Below are positions 17,531-25,333 of a stretch of DNA of 64,000 nucleotides, one piece after another (the stretch's first letter is position 1; the number at the start of each line of letters is the position of its first letter). The DNA is from CF-118 sp035689345. Its GTDB lineage: Bacteria > Chloroflexota > Dormibacteria > Dormibacterales > Dormibacteraceae. Location: positions 41,863 through 105,862 of the forward strand of contig DASSLR010000013.1 of NCBI GenBank assembly GCA_035689345.1. The letters run 5' to 3'. The position numbers were made by a program, and so were the translations under genes. The notes below the pieces were generated by a model. It worked only from the letters and a program-made list of their open reading frames with translations. It was not told the origin of the DNA and searched no databases.

Positions 17531-18189
17531 TGCACGTACTTGTCGGCGTTCGGATAGTCGATGCGCTGGAAATCGGCGGCCACGCTTTCCAGGTCGTACT
17601 CGACCCTGCGATGCTCGACGCGGCCGTCCTCGACGATCGCGTAGCACGCCCGCGTGTCACCGTCGAGCGACAGGCTGACGCTCCCGCTGTTCGCCACCGT
17701 CAATCCATCGAGCCGGCGCACGTACGCGTGATGTGTGTGCCCATACACGCCAATCGGTGTGCCGAGCGCGCCGTACACCTCGTGCAACTTCTCGTCGGTC
17801 GCGTCGTGCAGGACGATCGCCCAGCAGTCGCCCGGGGTCGCGTGCACGACCGCGATGCCGTCGCCGCGCCACTCCATCGGCAGCTCCGTCAGCCACCCAA
17901 CGTTTTCGGGATCGAGCATCTCGCGCGTGCGCGTGGCCGCCTGCGCGAGGAAACCGGTGCGAGCGTTCTCGGGCAACCGCCGCTCGTCCAGCGCCTCGTC
18001 GGTGTTGCCGCGCACCGACGGCCAGCCGAGCTCTCGCAACCGCGCCACGACCTCGACCGGGTGCGGGCCTCCCAGCGCGAGGTCACCGCCGAGGACGACC
18101 GAATCCGGGCGTGTCTGCTCGAGGTCGGCGACCACCGCCTCGAGCGCAGGCAGGTTGCCGTGAATGTCGGAGACGATGGCGAGCCGCAT
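17509..18189 (-). CDS. Calcineurin-like metallophosphoesterase (YfcE/MJ0936-type)
   Basis: A 226-residue dinuclear-metal phosphoesterase. Metal ligands are visible in DIHGN, GGDLALGGP, RGNTDE, VHATPGD and VYGHTHHAY, the standard order of the family. Probably hydrolyses phosphodiesters or nucleotides in the cytoplasm; no specific substrate can be inferred. The ATG lies 8 nt after a weak -10-like TAGCGT, consistent with a leaderless transcript. thrC overlaps its 3' end. Confidence 0.88.
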   Translation of the reverse strand: MRLAIVSDIHGNLPALEAVVADLEQTRPDSVVLGGDLALGGPHPVEVVARLRELGWPSVRGNTDEALDERRLPENARTGFLAQAATRTREMLDPENVGWLTELPMEWRGDGIAVVHATPGDCWAIVLHDATDEKLHEVYGALGTPIGVYGHTHHAYVRRLDGLTVANSGSVSLSLDGDTRACYAIVEDGRVEHRRVEYDLESVAADFQRIDYPNADKYVQWLRTGS

Positions 18190-18243
18190 CGCGAATCACG
18201 CTACTCGTATCGTTCGCCCGCTGTGGGCGTTGGGAACTTCGTC

Positions 18244-19317
18244 GTGCGCCGCGTGGCTCTGATCCTCCTGGTCGCCGCCGTGACCGCGTGCGGATCGACC
18301 TCGTCGGCGACGATCGCTCCGAGCTCGTCGCCATTGCCCTCGCCATCGCCCACCGCGCAGCTCGGACCTGGCGGCCTCACCCTGGACGAGGAAGTCGGCG
18401 CCGTGATGATGGTCGGCTTCCAGGGCCCGCTCACCGACTCCGTGCTGAGCGACTGGAAGGCGCGTCAGTTCGGCGGTCTCCTGGTCGTCAACTTGAACCA
18501 CAACGCCTCGAGCCCGGACGCGATGCGATCGTTCATCGCCAACATTCGCGCCGCTTCGCGCCACCGGCTCATCGCCGCCACCGACCAGGAGGGTGGCGGC
18601 GTCTGCATCGCCATCAGCACCGTGCCGTGCGACGCGATGCCTGTGGGCCAGGCCGGCACGACCCGCATGGCCGCCGCGCTCAAGACACTCGGGTTCGACC
18701 TCGATCTCGGCCCCGTCTCCGACGTGTGCAGCGGCCCGAGCTCGATCATGTGGGGCCGCTGTTACGGCACCGATCCCGTGGCCGTGGCGAGTGCGGTCGG
18801 CCCCGTCGTCGACGGCATCCGCGCCGCGGGCATGCTTTCCGCGGCCAAGCACTTTCCGGGCCACGGTGACACCAGCGTGAGCTCGGAGACGCAGCTGCCG
18901 CGGATCAACGAAAGCCTCGCGATCATGCAGGCGCGCGACCTGCCGCCCTTTGCGGCCGCGATCAGCCACGGCGTTGATTTCGTGCTCCTCGGCCACCTCT
19001 TCTATCCGGCGCTGGATCCGAATCGCTCGGCCGACCTCTCGCCCGCCACGGTCCAGCTGCTTCGCTCGAGCCTCGGTTTTCGAGGCGCCGTGCTGTCCGA
19101 CGACATGGAGATGGGCGCGATCACGGCCAGCACGCCGGCGCCCGAGGCGGCCGTGGAGTTCCTCATCGCCGGAGGGGACATGGTCATGGTCGCCCACCAC
19201 CTCGCGGTGGCGGACGCGACGTTCGACGCGATCAAAGCGGCCGTCCTGAACGGGCGGCTGCCGCGCTCGCGGCTGGACCAGGCGGTGGCGGCGTTGGAGG
19301 CCCTACCGGCGGCCTGA
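18244..19317 (+). CDS. Glycoside hydrolase family 3 lipoprotein (NagZ-like)
   Basis: A 357-residue GH3 beta-N-acetylhexosaminidase-like protein. A lipobox VTAC places the lipidated cysteine at about residue 16, followed by a Ser/Pro-rich linker and the catalytic domain. Motifs DQEGG, KHFPGHGDT (the NagZ loop with the Asp/His pair) and LSDDMEMGAI (nucleophile Asp) are intact. It should act on muropeptide or other N-acetylglucosaminides outside the membrane. The GTG at 18244 gives a short, typical lipoprotein signal; the in-frame GTG at 18223 is possible. Divergent from the phosphoesterase. Confidence 0.86.
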   Translation: MRRVALILLVAAVTACGSTSSATIAPSSSPLPSPSPTAQLGPGGLTLDEEVGAVMMVGFQGPLTDSVLSDWKARQFGGLLVVNLNHNASSPDAMRSFIANIRAASRHRLIAATDQEGGGVCIAISTVPCDAMPVGQAGTTRMAAALKTLGFDLDLGPVSDVCSGPSSIMWGRCYGTDPVAVASAVGPVVDGIRAAGMLSAAKHFPGHGDTSVSSETQLPRINESLAIMQARDLPPFAAAISHGVDFVLLGHLFYPALDPNRSADLSPATVQLLRSSLGFRGAVLSDDMEMGAITASTPAPEAAVEFLIAGGDMVMVAHHLAVADATFDAIKAAVLNGRLPRSRLDQAVAALEALPAA

Positions 19318-19372
19318 ACTTCTGCTGACTTTGGTGCAGCGCCAGGCCCACGATGCGGCCACCCCGCCCACC

Positions 19373-19768
19373 ATGCCGGCCCCATCGACTCACGTCCTGC
19401 TGGTCGAAGATCGCAGCGACCTCGCCGCGATGTACCGACTCGCGTTCGACCTGGCCGGGTTCGAGACACGAGTCGCGGGCACGGGCACCGAAGGCGTCGC
19501 GATAGCGGAATCCGGGTGGGCGGAGGTGATCGTTCTCGACCTGCAGCTACCGGACGTCGACGGCTTCGCGGTGATGGACGCGCTGGGCAAGAAGGACGTG
19601 CACACGCCGGTGATCTTTCTCAGCATCACGGACGACGGCGCGGCGATCCGCCGCGCGATGAGCCTCGGCGCAGTGGACTACCTCGTGAAGCCCCGGGTCA
19701 AGCCCGGCGACGTCGTGTGGCGCATCCGCCAGCATCTCGGGATGGATGGTGAAAGGCCAGGCCGTTGA
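19373..19768 (+). CDS. Single-domain response regulator (receiver only)
   Basis: A 131-residue CheY-like receiver without an output domain. The acidic pair (LLVEDRSD), phosphoacceptor Asp56 (VLDLQLPD), the Ser in LSITDD and the Lys in DYLVKP are all present, so it should accept phosphate. The ATG at 19373 is chosen; a TTG at 19331 would add 14 residues without a better ribosome site. No histidine kinase is adjacent. First gene of the signalling island that ends with the KaiC-like ATPase. Confidence 0.87.
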   Translation: MPAPSTHVLLVEDRSDLAAMYRLAFDLAGFETRVAGTGTEGVAIAESGWAEVIVLDLQLPDVDGFAVMDALGKKDVHTPVIFLSITDDGAAIRRAMSLGAVDYLVKPRVKPGDVVWRIRQHLGMDGERPGR

Positions 19769-19838
19769 GCTTTCGGACGATCGGATGTACCGTATTCGCA
19801 GCGGGGAGAACCAGGGGTAGAGAGTCAAGGGGTGAGTC

Positions 19839-20063
19839 ATGCTGAGCCTGTCTGTCGACTTCACGCGCTCGTCCGTTCGCCGGAGTCGAGGCGCATCGCG
19901 TAAAGCCCGGGAGACCGTCGCCCGCGCACTCGCCTCGCTTTGCGAGGTGTGCGGCGGAGCGCTGGGCGGTGGCGCGGTGCTGTTCGGGCCGACGTCGTAC
20001 TGCAGCGTCGAGTGCGCGCATTCCGCGCGCCACCGCTTCGTCGCGGGTAACTACCTGGGCTAG
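19839..20063 (+). CDS. Small CX2C-X16-CX3C zinc-finger protein, paralogue A
   Basis: A 74-residue protein with a basic N-terminus (Arg/Ser-rich, residues 10-25) and a C-terminal treble-clef-like module: CEVC, sixteen residues, then CSVEC, ending in the motif GNYLG. The ribosome site GGGGTGAG is 4 nt from the ATG. A clear paralogue with the same spacing and GNYFG ending lies at 20749-20964 on the opposite strand. I do not recognise a named family. The basic arm plus zinc module suggests nucleic-acid or protein binding (inference). Confidence 0.75.
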   Translation: MLSLSVDFTRSSVRRSRGASRKARETVARALASLCEVCGGALGGGAVLFGPTSYCSVECAHSARHRFVAGNYLG

Positions 20064-20066
20064 CGG

Positions 20067-20732
20067 CTAGTCCGCGACTCCCAGCTCGCGCGCGCGAGCC
20101 AGCAGCGCGACCTTGTCGTGCGCTCCGAGCTTGCGCTCCAGCGCGCGAACGTGTGAACGCACGGTCGCGTACGCGATGCCCAATTTCTGCGCGATGTCGC
20201 GGCTGCCATGACCCAGACGGATGAGCCGGAGCACGTCCACCTCGCGGTCGGTCAAACCTTCCAACTGGGCCAGCTGCCGGCGCAGGGCAAACAGCGACGC
20301 CAGCTCTTCGGTGGTGAAGAGCATGGACCCGCCGGCCACTGTTCGAACGGCGGCAACGATGTCATCGGCTGCCTTCGATTTGTGGATGAAGCCGCTGGCG
20401 CCCGCCTCGAGTGCCTGCAGCTTGACCGCGGCGCCGTCGCTGCGGCTGACGAAGATGATCTTGATTTTCGGTTGAAGCGCTCGCAGCGCCTCCGCCACGG
20501 CGATGCCGGTGCCTTCGGCCAGGTGATAGTCGATGAGCACGACGTCAGGGCTGAAGGCCTGTAGCCGCGCGACCGCCTCGGCGCCCGTCGCCGCGGTGCC
20601 GACGACGTAGAGATTCGGCTGCTCGCTGAGAAGCGCCGACATCGCCTCCGACACGACCTGGTGGTTCTCGACGATGAGCACGCGCACGCGGCGCTCTCCG
20701 GCTCCCGGATGGCTTCCGTTGTGCGTGCTCAA
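20067..20732 (-). CDS. NarL/FixJ-type response regulator with LuxR HTH
   Basis: A 221-residue two-domain regulator. In the receiver, Asp68 (VVLIDYHL), Ser in FVSRSD and Lys in GFIHKS are conserved, but the acidic pair reads Glu-Asn (VENH) instead of Asp-Asp, which could weaken metal binding. The C-terminal HTH contains LTDREVDVLRLI and IAQKLGIAYATVRSHVRAL. It starts with TTG at 20732, weakly supported. It is flanked on both sides by paralogous zinc-finger genes in opposite orientation, and the gap to the first is only 3 bp. Confidence 0.87.
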   Translation of the reverse strand: MSTHNGSHPGAGERRVRVLIVENHQVVSEAMSALLSEQPNLYVVGTAATGAEAVARLQAFSPDVVLIDYHLAEGTGIAVAEALRALQPKIKIIFVSRSDGAAVKLQALEAGASGFIHKSKAADDIVAAVRTVAGGSMLFTTEELASLFALRRQLAQLEGLTDREVDVLRLIRLGHGSRDIAQKLGIAYATVRSHVRALERKLGAHDKVALLARARELGVAD

Positions 20733-20748
20733 GCTCTGTCGACCGCCG

Positions 20749-20964
20749 CTATCCGAAGTAGTTCCCGGGCGGAGTCCGGTCGCTCGCGCTCTGGGCGCAC
20801 GCGAGACTGCAGTAAGTCCAACCGCCCACGAGCCCGTGACCTCCCTCCAGCCGGCTTCCGCACACGTCGCACAAGGCGCTGAGCTCTTTCGCCACCATAT
20901 TCCTTGTCGCCCTCACGGCCGACGAGCGCCGGCGAACCGGTCCCGCCGCGATCGCTGTGCCCAT
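20749..20964 (-). CDS. Small CX2C-X16-CX3C zinc-finger protein, paralogue B
   Basis: A 71-residue paralogue of the protein at 19839-20063. It has CDVC, sixteen residues, CSLAC, a conserved CAxSA segment and a C-terminal GNYFG. The ATG at 20964 follows GAGG at 8 nt; a GTG three codons earlier lies within that ribosome site. It sits 16 bp upstream of the LuxR-type regulator on the same strand and is probably cotranscribed with it. Function unknown. Confidence 0.72.
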   Translation of the reverse strand: MGTAIAAGPVRRRSSAVRATRNMVAKELSALCDVCGSRLEGGHGLVGGWTYCSLACAQSASDRTPPGNYFG

Positions 20965-21271
20965 CCCGCTCACCTCTCACCCACGTCCTGCCCGACGGCC
21001 CGGCGGCGGACCCGCCCCGCGGATCCGCCCGGGCGTCCTCCCCCCCGCAGCGAAGGCGGGAACCCCGCTGCATCGCACGTCCTGGGTGCGAAGGGCCGCG
21101 TGGTCCGCGACCTGGGGCCCCGAGAGACCCGCTCCGCCTCCCGCCCGCCTCCGTTTCCACCCTAGCACTCACGCAAGACTTCCGCAATACCGCAAATTAC
21201 CTCTTCACTTGTTCCGCACTAATTTCCGCATAAGAGTGCAAAGGCGCTCCAGCAGGCGTACGGTTAGGAAC
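20965..21271. other. 307-bp divergent intergenic region with TTCCGCA repeats
   Basis: This gap separates the minus-strand zinc-finger gene from the plus-strand MerR-receiver gene. The left ~200 bp is very GC-rich, with nested inverted repeats on the minus strand (for example GCAGCG/CGCTGC enclosing GGG/CCC) that could be a structured leader. The right ~100 bp is AT-richer and carries TTCCGCA three times (21180, 21212, 21224) plus one ACCGCAA (21189), a plausible regulator-binding cluster. No small ORF with a good start was found. Confidence 0.45.
21209..21236 (+). promoter_or_regulatory. Weak candidate promoter of the MerR-receiver gene
   Basis: TTGTTC (21209-21214) and TAAGAG (21231-21236) are 16 bp apart and overlap the TTCCGCA repeats. 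Both hexamers are poor matches to consensus. If real, transcription would begin about 30 nt before the GTG start. Confidence 0.25.
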
Positions 21272-21952
21272 GTGACCCGGCCTGGCGATCAGCCCATCTA
21301 CTCCATCGGGGCTGTCGCCCGAATGCTGGACATGCCCACCTCCACGCTGCGCGCGTGGGAGGAGCGCTACGGGCTCGTGCTCCCGACGCGACGTGACAGC
21401 TCGCACCGGCTCTACTCCCGTGCGCAGGTCGAGCGCCTGCGCTTCATCAAAGCCCAGATCGAGGCGGGCATGAGCGCCGCCGACGCGCACCGCCTGCTGT
21501 CTGCGGAGCTGGGGGCAGGTGGACTGCCGGCGTCCGCCGCCGCCGAGGCTCCGCGAACTCAGCGGCCGCTCGTCCTCATCGCGGAGCGGGACGCGTACGC
21601 GGCCGACCTGGCCGAATACTTTCTGCGCACGGAGGGCTGGGAGGTGGCCGTCGCGCTCGACGCGACGCAGGCGCTCCTGAAGTTCGAGGAGCAATCGCCG
21701 GACGTTGTCATCATCGACCTGTTGCTGTCCGGGGGCGCCGGGTTCCGCCTCATGAATGAATTCGTCGCTCGCAAGTCCGCGCAAGTCCTCGCGGTCTCCG
21801 CGATCGACAGCGCCGATGAGGCCATGCGCTCAGGGGCCGCGGCTTTCATGCGCAAGCCACTCGAGCCGCTCGCCCTGGTGTCGACCGTGCGTGACCTGGC
21901 GGGCACGAGCGCACTGGTCCGCACCACGACGAAACCGCCGGTCGAAGCTTGA
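21272..21952 (+). CDS. MerR-type HTH fused to a response-regulator receiver
   Basis: A 226-residue protein. Residues 8-80 form a MerR DNA-binding domain (YSIGAVARML, then STLRAWEERYGLVLPTR and RLYSRAQVERL), and residues ~98-212 form a receiver with Asp149 (VVIIDLLL), Ser176 and Lys195. The acidic pair is Glu105/Asp107, shifted from the usual adjacent pair. HTH-before-receiver is the reverse of the normal order, and MerR outputs are rare. The GTG start has only AGGA at 2 nt. The stop overlaps the KaiC-like start (TTGA), so the two are cotranslated. Confidence 0.85.
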   Translation: MTRPGDQPIYSIGAVARMLDMPTSTLRAWEERYGLVLPTRRDSSHRLYSRAQVERLRFIKAQIEAGMSAADAHRLLSAELGAGGLPASAAAEAPRTQRPLVLIAERDAYAADLAEYFLRTEGWEVAVALDATQALLKFEEQSPDVVIIDLLLSGGAGFRLMNEFVARKSAQVLAVSAIDSADEAMRSGAAAFMRKPLEPLALVSTVRDLAGTSALVRTTTKPPVEA

Positions 21953-23337
21953 GCGAGCGGCTGCCCACGGGCAGCGAGCGGCTCGACTACATCCTGCGCG
22001 GCGGCCTGCTCAAGAACGGGATCAACCTGATCATCGGCGTACCCGGCAGCGGCAAGACGATCCTCAGCCAGCAGATCGCGTTTCGCAACGCAACCGTCGA
22101 GCGGCCGGCGCTCTTTCTCTCCACCCTGTCCGAGCCGATCGACAAGATCGTCAGGTACGGCGACTCGCTGGATTTTTTCGATGCAAACGCGTTGCGCGAC
22201 GGGCGACTGCTGTACGAAGACATCGGAGAGCAGCTTGGGAAAGGCAGCTTTGACGATGTGCTGGCGGAGCTAGATCGTCATCTCAGACGCAAGCCGGGGA
22301 TCGTCGTCATCGACAGCATGCGAGCCTTCAGCGCGATGTCGTCAGACATGACCACGTTCCGGCAGTTCCTGTATGGGCTGGTCCGCCGCCTGACGGCGAG
22401 CGCCACGACATCCATCTGGAACGCTCCCTACTCGCGGTCGCTCGCCGCCGAAACCGCCGAGTTCGCAACCGCGGACGCGATCATCGCCATGGACATCAAG
22501 CAGGTCGCCGAGCGCGAGCTGCGCGTGCTGCAGGTGCTCAAGCTGCGCGGCAGCGGCTTCATGAGCGGCGAGCACTCATATCGGGTGACCAGCGCGGGCA
22601 TCGAGGTCTTCCCCCGCATGGCCGAGGATCAGATCAGGACGCCCTACGTCATGAGCACCGCCAGGGCCGGCACGGGCATCGACGCGCTGGATGCCCTGCT
22701 GGGTCAGGGCGGTTACTGGGCCGGAGCCGCGACCCTGGTGGCCGGGCCGTCCGGAATCGGCAAAACCCTGATGGGCCTGCACTTTCTCTTCCGGGGCGCG
22801 GCGGCGGGCGAGCCTGGAATCCTCGCCACGTTCCAGGAGAGCAGCACCCAGCTGCGGCGAATCGTGGAGAGCTTCGGCTGGTCGCTCGACGATCCGCACA
22901 TCCACGTGCTGAGTCGCGGCGTGGTGGGCGTGGACATCGACGAGTGGGTCTACGAGCTGCTGGACCTGGTCGAAAAGACGCAGGCGCGACGCGTCATGAT
23001 CGACAGCCTTCCCGACCTCGAGATCGCAGCGGCCGATCCCGTCCGATTCCGGGAGTGGATGTTCTCCCTGACGCAGCGGTTCACTCGAGCCGGCATCAGC
23101 CTGATGATGGTCGTCGAGGTCGCAGAGCTCTTCCAGCTGCACAAGATCTCGGAGCATGGGGTCTCGCACCTGGCCGACAACGTGATCCTCTTGCAGTACG
23201 TGCAGGAAGGCCCCGAGCTCTCGCGCGCGCTCACGGTGCTCAAGACGAGGGCCATGCATCACCGGCCCATCGTTCACCGCTACGAGATCACGGACAAAGG
23301 ATTCATCCTCGGCGACCAGCTCACGCTCGACCGCTGA
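21949..23337 (+). CDS. Double-domain KaiC-like RecA-family ATPase
   Basis: A 462-residue protein with two RecA-like domains. Walker A motifs are GVPGSGKT (30-37) and GPSGIGKT (266-273); Walker B strands are IVVIDSM and RVMIDSL. The catalytic Glu pair of KaiC reads Ser-Glu (61-62) and Gln-Glu (296-297), retaining one Glu in each. No KaiA or KaiB is present. KaiC-like proteins without KaiA/B work as signalling ATPases in archaea and many bacteria. The TTG start overlaps the MerR-receiver stop by 4 bp, so they probably act together. Confidence 0.87.
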   Translation: MSERLPTGSERLDYILRGGLLKNGINLIIGVPGSGKTILSQQIAFRNATVERPALFLSTLSEPIDKIVRYGDSLDFFDANALRDGRLLYEDIGEQLGKGSFDDVLAELDRHLRRKPGIVVIDSMRAFSAMSSDMTTFRQFLYGLVRRLTASATTSIWNAPYSRSLAAETAEFATADAIIAMDIKQVAERELRVLQVLKLRGSGFMSGEHSYRVTSAGIEVFPRMAEDQIRTPYVMSTARAGTGIDALDALLGQGGYWAGAATLVAGPSGIGKTLMGLHFLFRGAAAGEPGILATFQESSTQLRRIVESFGWSLDDPHIHVLSRGVVGVDIDEWVYELLDLVEKTQARRVMIDSLPDLEIAAADPVRFREWMFSLTQRFTRAGISLMMVVEVAELFQLHKISEHGVSHLADNVILLQYVQEGPELSRALTVLKTRAMHHRPIVHRYEITDKGFILGDQLTLDR

Positions 23338-23346
23338 CGATGCTGC

Positions 23347-23412
23347 ATTCCCAGCGTTTGCGTACAAACGCGGGGAATTTCCCTCGAATTCACTTCGTTT
23401 GTGTGCAAACGA
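23347..23412. repeat. Paired palindrome repeat, convergent junction 1
   Basis: First unit, 23347-23378: 14-base arms ATTCCCAGCGTTTG and CAAACGCGGGGAAT around CGTA, with one mismatch. Second unit, 23395-23412: TCGTTTG/CAAACGA around TGTG. The pair fills most of the 83-bp gap between the KaiC-like gene and the convergent DinB-like gene. The same paired arrangement recurs at 40837-40904 and 45339-45407. Confidence 0.8.
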
Positions 23413-23420
23413 GCGGAAAG

Positions 23421-23906
23421 TCAGGTGGTGGTCGTCAGCGAGTACAGCTGGTCGCAGTGCTCCACCACGTGGCCGACGAGTAGGTACTCGAGCGCCCAGC
23501 GCAGCGTGACCTCGCCGCGACCCCGCATCGTGACCGTGCGATCGAGGTCCGCGGGTTCGAGCTTGCCCAGCAGGCCAAGGATCGACTCGATGCCGCGTGC
23601 CGCGCGCCGCTTCAGCTCCGATTCGCCGACGGTGGCGCCGCCGTCGATCGCGTCCTGCCGGCTGGTCGAGCCCGGACGGCGGCCGAACTCCTCGCCTGTG
23701 ACCATCGCGGACTCGAGCTCCGCCGTCCAGAACGCCGGAAACTCGGCCATGTGGCCGAGGATGTTCATCCGGTCCCAGCGTTCGCCGGTCTTGGGGTCGG
23801 CCGGCGGCTCGTGATCGCGGGACGCCGGGAGCAGCGCTCTCAGGCGTGCCCGGGCGACGACCACGCGTTTGCGCATGTCCGCCAGCTCGTCGACGCCGCT
23901 CACCAT
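23421..23906 (-). CDS. DinB-superfamily protein
   Basis: A 161-residue four-helix protein of the DinB/mycothiol-dependent-isomerase-like superfamily: WDRMNILGHMAEFPAFW carries the first metal histidine and HVVEHCDQL the C-terminal histidine. DinB-fold proteins usually bind a metal and act in thiol transfer or hydrolysis. The ATG overlaps the upstream dehydrogenase stop by 7 bp, so it ends the TetR-permease-kelch-MFS-MmsA operon. Specific role unknown. Confidence 0.78.
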   Translation of the reverse strand: MVSGVDELADMRKRVVVARARLRALLPASRDHEPPADPKTGERWDRMNILGHMAEFPAFWTAELESAMVTGEEFGRRPGSTSRQDAIDGGATVGESELKRRAARGIESILGLLGKLEPADLDRTVTMRGRGEVTLRWALEYLLVGHVVEHCDQLYSLTTTT

Positions 23907-25333
23907 CGCGTGACGACGACCTTCTTGCGCGTGAAGAATTCGATGCCGTCGGTGCCGTGCACGTGCAGATCACCGAAGAACGACCCCTTCCAGCCGCTGA
24001 AAGGGAAGAACGCGAACGGCTGCGCGATGGGGACGTTGATGCCGGTCATGCCGGCCTCCACCCGCTCGCGGAACTCCCGGCCGGAACGCCCGGACGAGGT
24101 GAAGATCGTCGCCATGTTGCCGAGCGCCATGCGATTGGCCTGATCGATCGCCTCGTCGAGGCTGGCGGCGCGCGCGATCGACAGCACCGGCCCGAAGATC
24201 TCCTCGCGACCGACCGACATGTCGGTCGTGACCTGGTCGAGGATGGTCGGACCGAGGAAGAATCCCGGCCGCGACATCTGCGCGCGTCCGTCCACGAGCA
24301 GCCGCGCCCCCTCACCCACGCCTTTGTCGATGTAGCCCGCCACACGATCGCGGTGCTCGGCGCGGATCAGCGGGCCCACCTGCACGCCGGGCTCGTCTCC
24401 GGGTCCGACGACCATGCCCGCGGCCCGGTCGGTGAGTGGTTCGAGCACGGTGCCCGCGGCGCCTCCGACCACCACGGCCACTGAGCCCGCCAGGCACCGC
24501 TCGCCCGCGTTGCCGAACGCGGAATTGAGGATCGAACCGACGGCCAGTTCGACGTCGGCGTCGGGCATCACGACGATGTGGTTCTTGGCGCCGCCAAGCG
24601 CCTGCACGCGCTTGCCGTGCGCCGCGGCTGTCCGGTAGACGTGGCGCGCCACCGGCTCCGAGCCGACGAACGAGATGGCACGCACCTCGGGATGCGCCAG
24701 AAGGGCCTCGACCGCGTCCCGCGCGCCGTGGACGACGTTGAGCACGCCCTCGGGGAAGCCGGCCTCGAGGAGGAGCTCGGCCAGGCGCGCGCCGCCGAGC
24801 GGGGTCCGCTCCGACGGCTTGAGCACGTACGTGTTGCCCGCCACGACGGCGAGCGGGAACATCCACAGCGGGATCATCACCGGGAAGTTGAATGGCGGGA
24901 TGCCCGCGCAAACGCCGAGCGGGTAGCGGTAGACGTCCTGGTCGACGCCGCCGGAAACGTCGCGCAGCGTGCGGCCCTGCAGCAAGGTCGGCGCGCCGCA
25001 CGCGAAATCGACCACCTCGATTCCACGCCGCACCTCGCCGCGCGATTCCTCGAGCGTCTTGCCGTGGTGGCGCGTGACGATCGCGGCGAGCTCCTCGAAA
25101 TGCTCCTCGAGCACCGCCTTGTAACGGAACATCAGCCGCACGCGCTCCATGACCGGAGTCTTCGACCACTGCGTGAAAGCGCGCGTGGCGGCGGCGACCG
25201 CGGCATCCACCTCCGCGGCCCCAGACAGCGGCACGTGGTCGATGACCTCGCCGGTGGCCGGGTTGAAGACCGGCAGCGAGCCCACCGCCGCGGACGCGGG
25301 TTGCTGCTCCCCCGCGATGAGGTTCTTGATCAC
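23900..25333 (-). CDS. mmsA: Methylmalonate-semialdehyde dehydrogenase (CoA-acylating)
   Basis: A 477-residue ALDH-superfamily enzyme that oxidises methylmalonate or malonate semialdehyde to propionyl- or acetyl-CoA in valine or inositol degradation. The MMSDH hallmarks are the GGAKNH.VVMPDAD segment in place of the usual ELGGK and the catalytic Cys in GNAGERCLAGS, plus the IPPFNFPVMIPLWMFP strand. The GTG at 25333 overlaps the MFS stop (GTGA). It is unexpected inside an operon of transporters; no other valine-degradation gene is near. Confidence 0.9.
   Translation of the reverse strand: MIKNLIAGEQQPASAAVGSLPVFNPATGEVIDHVPLSGAAEVDAAVAAATRAFTQWSKTPVMERVRLMFRYKAVLEEHFEELAAIVTRHHGKTLEESRGEVRRGIEVVDFACGAPTLLQGRTLRDVSGGVDQDVYRYPLGVCAGIPPFNFPVMIPLWMFPLAVVAGNTYVLKPSERTPLGGARLAELLLEAGFPEGVLNVVHGARDAVEALLAHPEVRAISFVGSEPVARHVYRTAAAHGKRVQALGGAKNHIVVMPDADVELAVGSILNSAFGNAGERCLAGSVAVVVGGAAGTVLEPLTDRAAGMVVGPGDEPGVQVGPLIRAEHRDRVAGYIDKGVGEGARLLVDGRAQMSRPGFFLGPTILDQVTTDMSVGREEIFGPVLSIARAASLDEAIDQANRMALGNMATIFTSSGRSGREFRERVEAGMTGINVPIAQPFAFFPFSGWKGSFFGDLHVHGTDGIEFFTRKKVVVTRW

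Noticed and set aside
20965..21180. A known riboswitch in the GC-rich leader of zinc-finger paralogue B
   Set aside because: I looked for cyclic di-GMP, cyclic di-AMP and cobalamin consensus elements and could not match any; only generic GC-rich stems are visible.
22576..23973. 465-codon minus-strand frame across the KaiC-like gene and convergent repeat
   Set aside because: It runs through the coding strand of KaiC and the intergenic palindromes without any recognisable domain.
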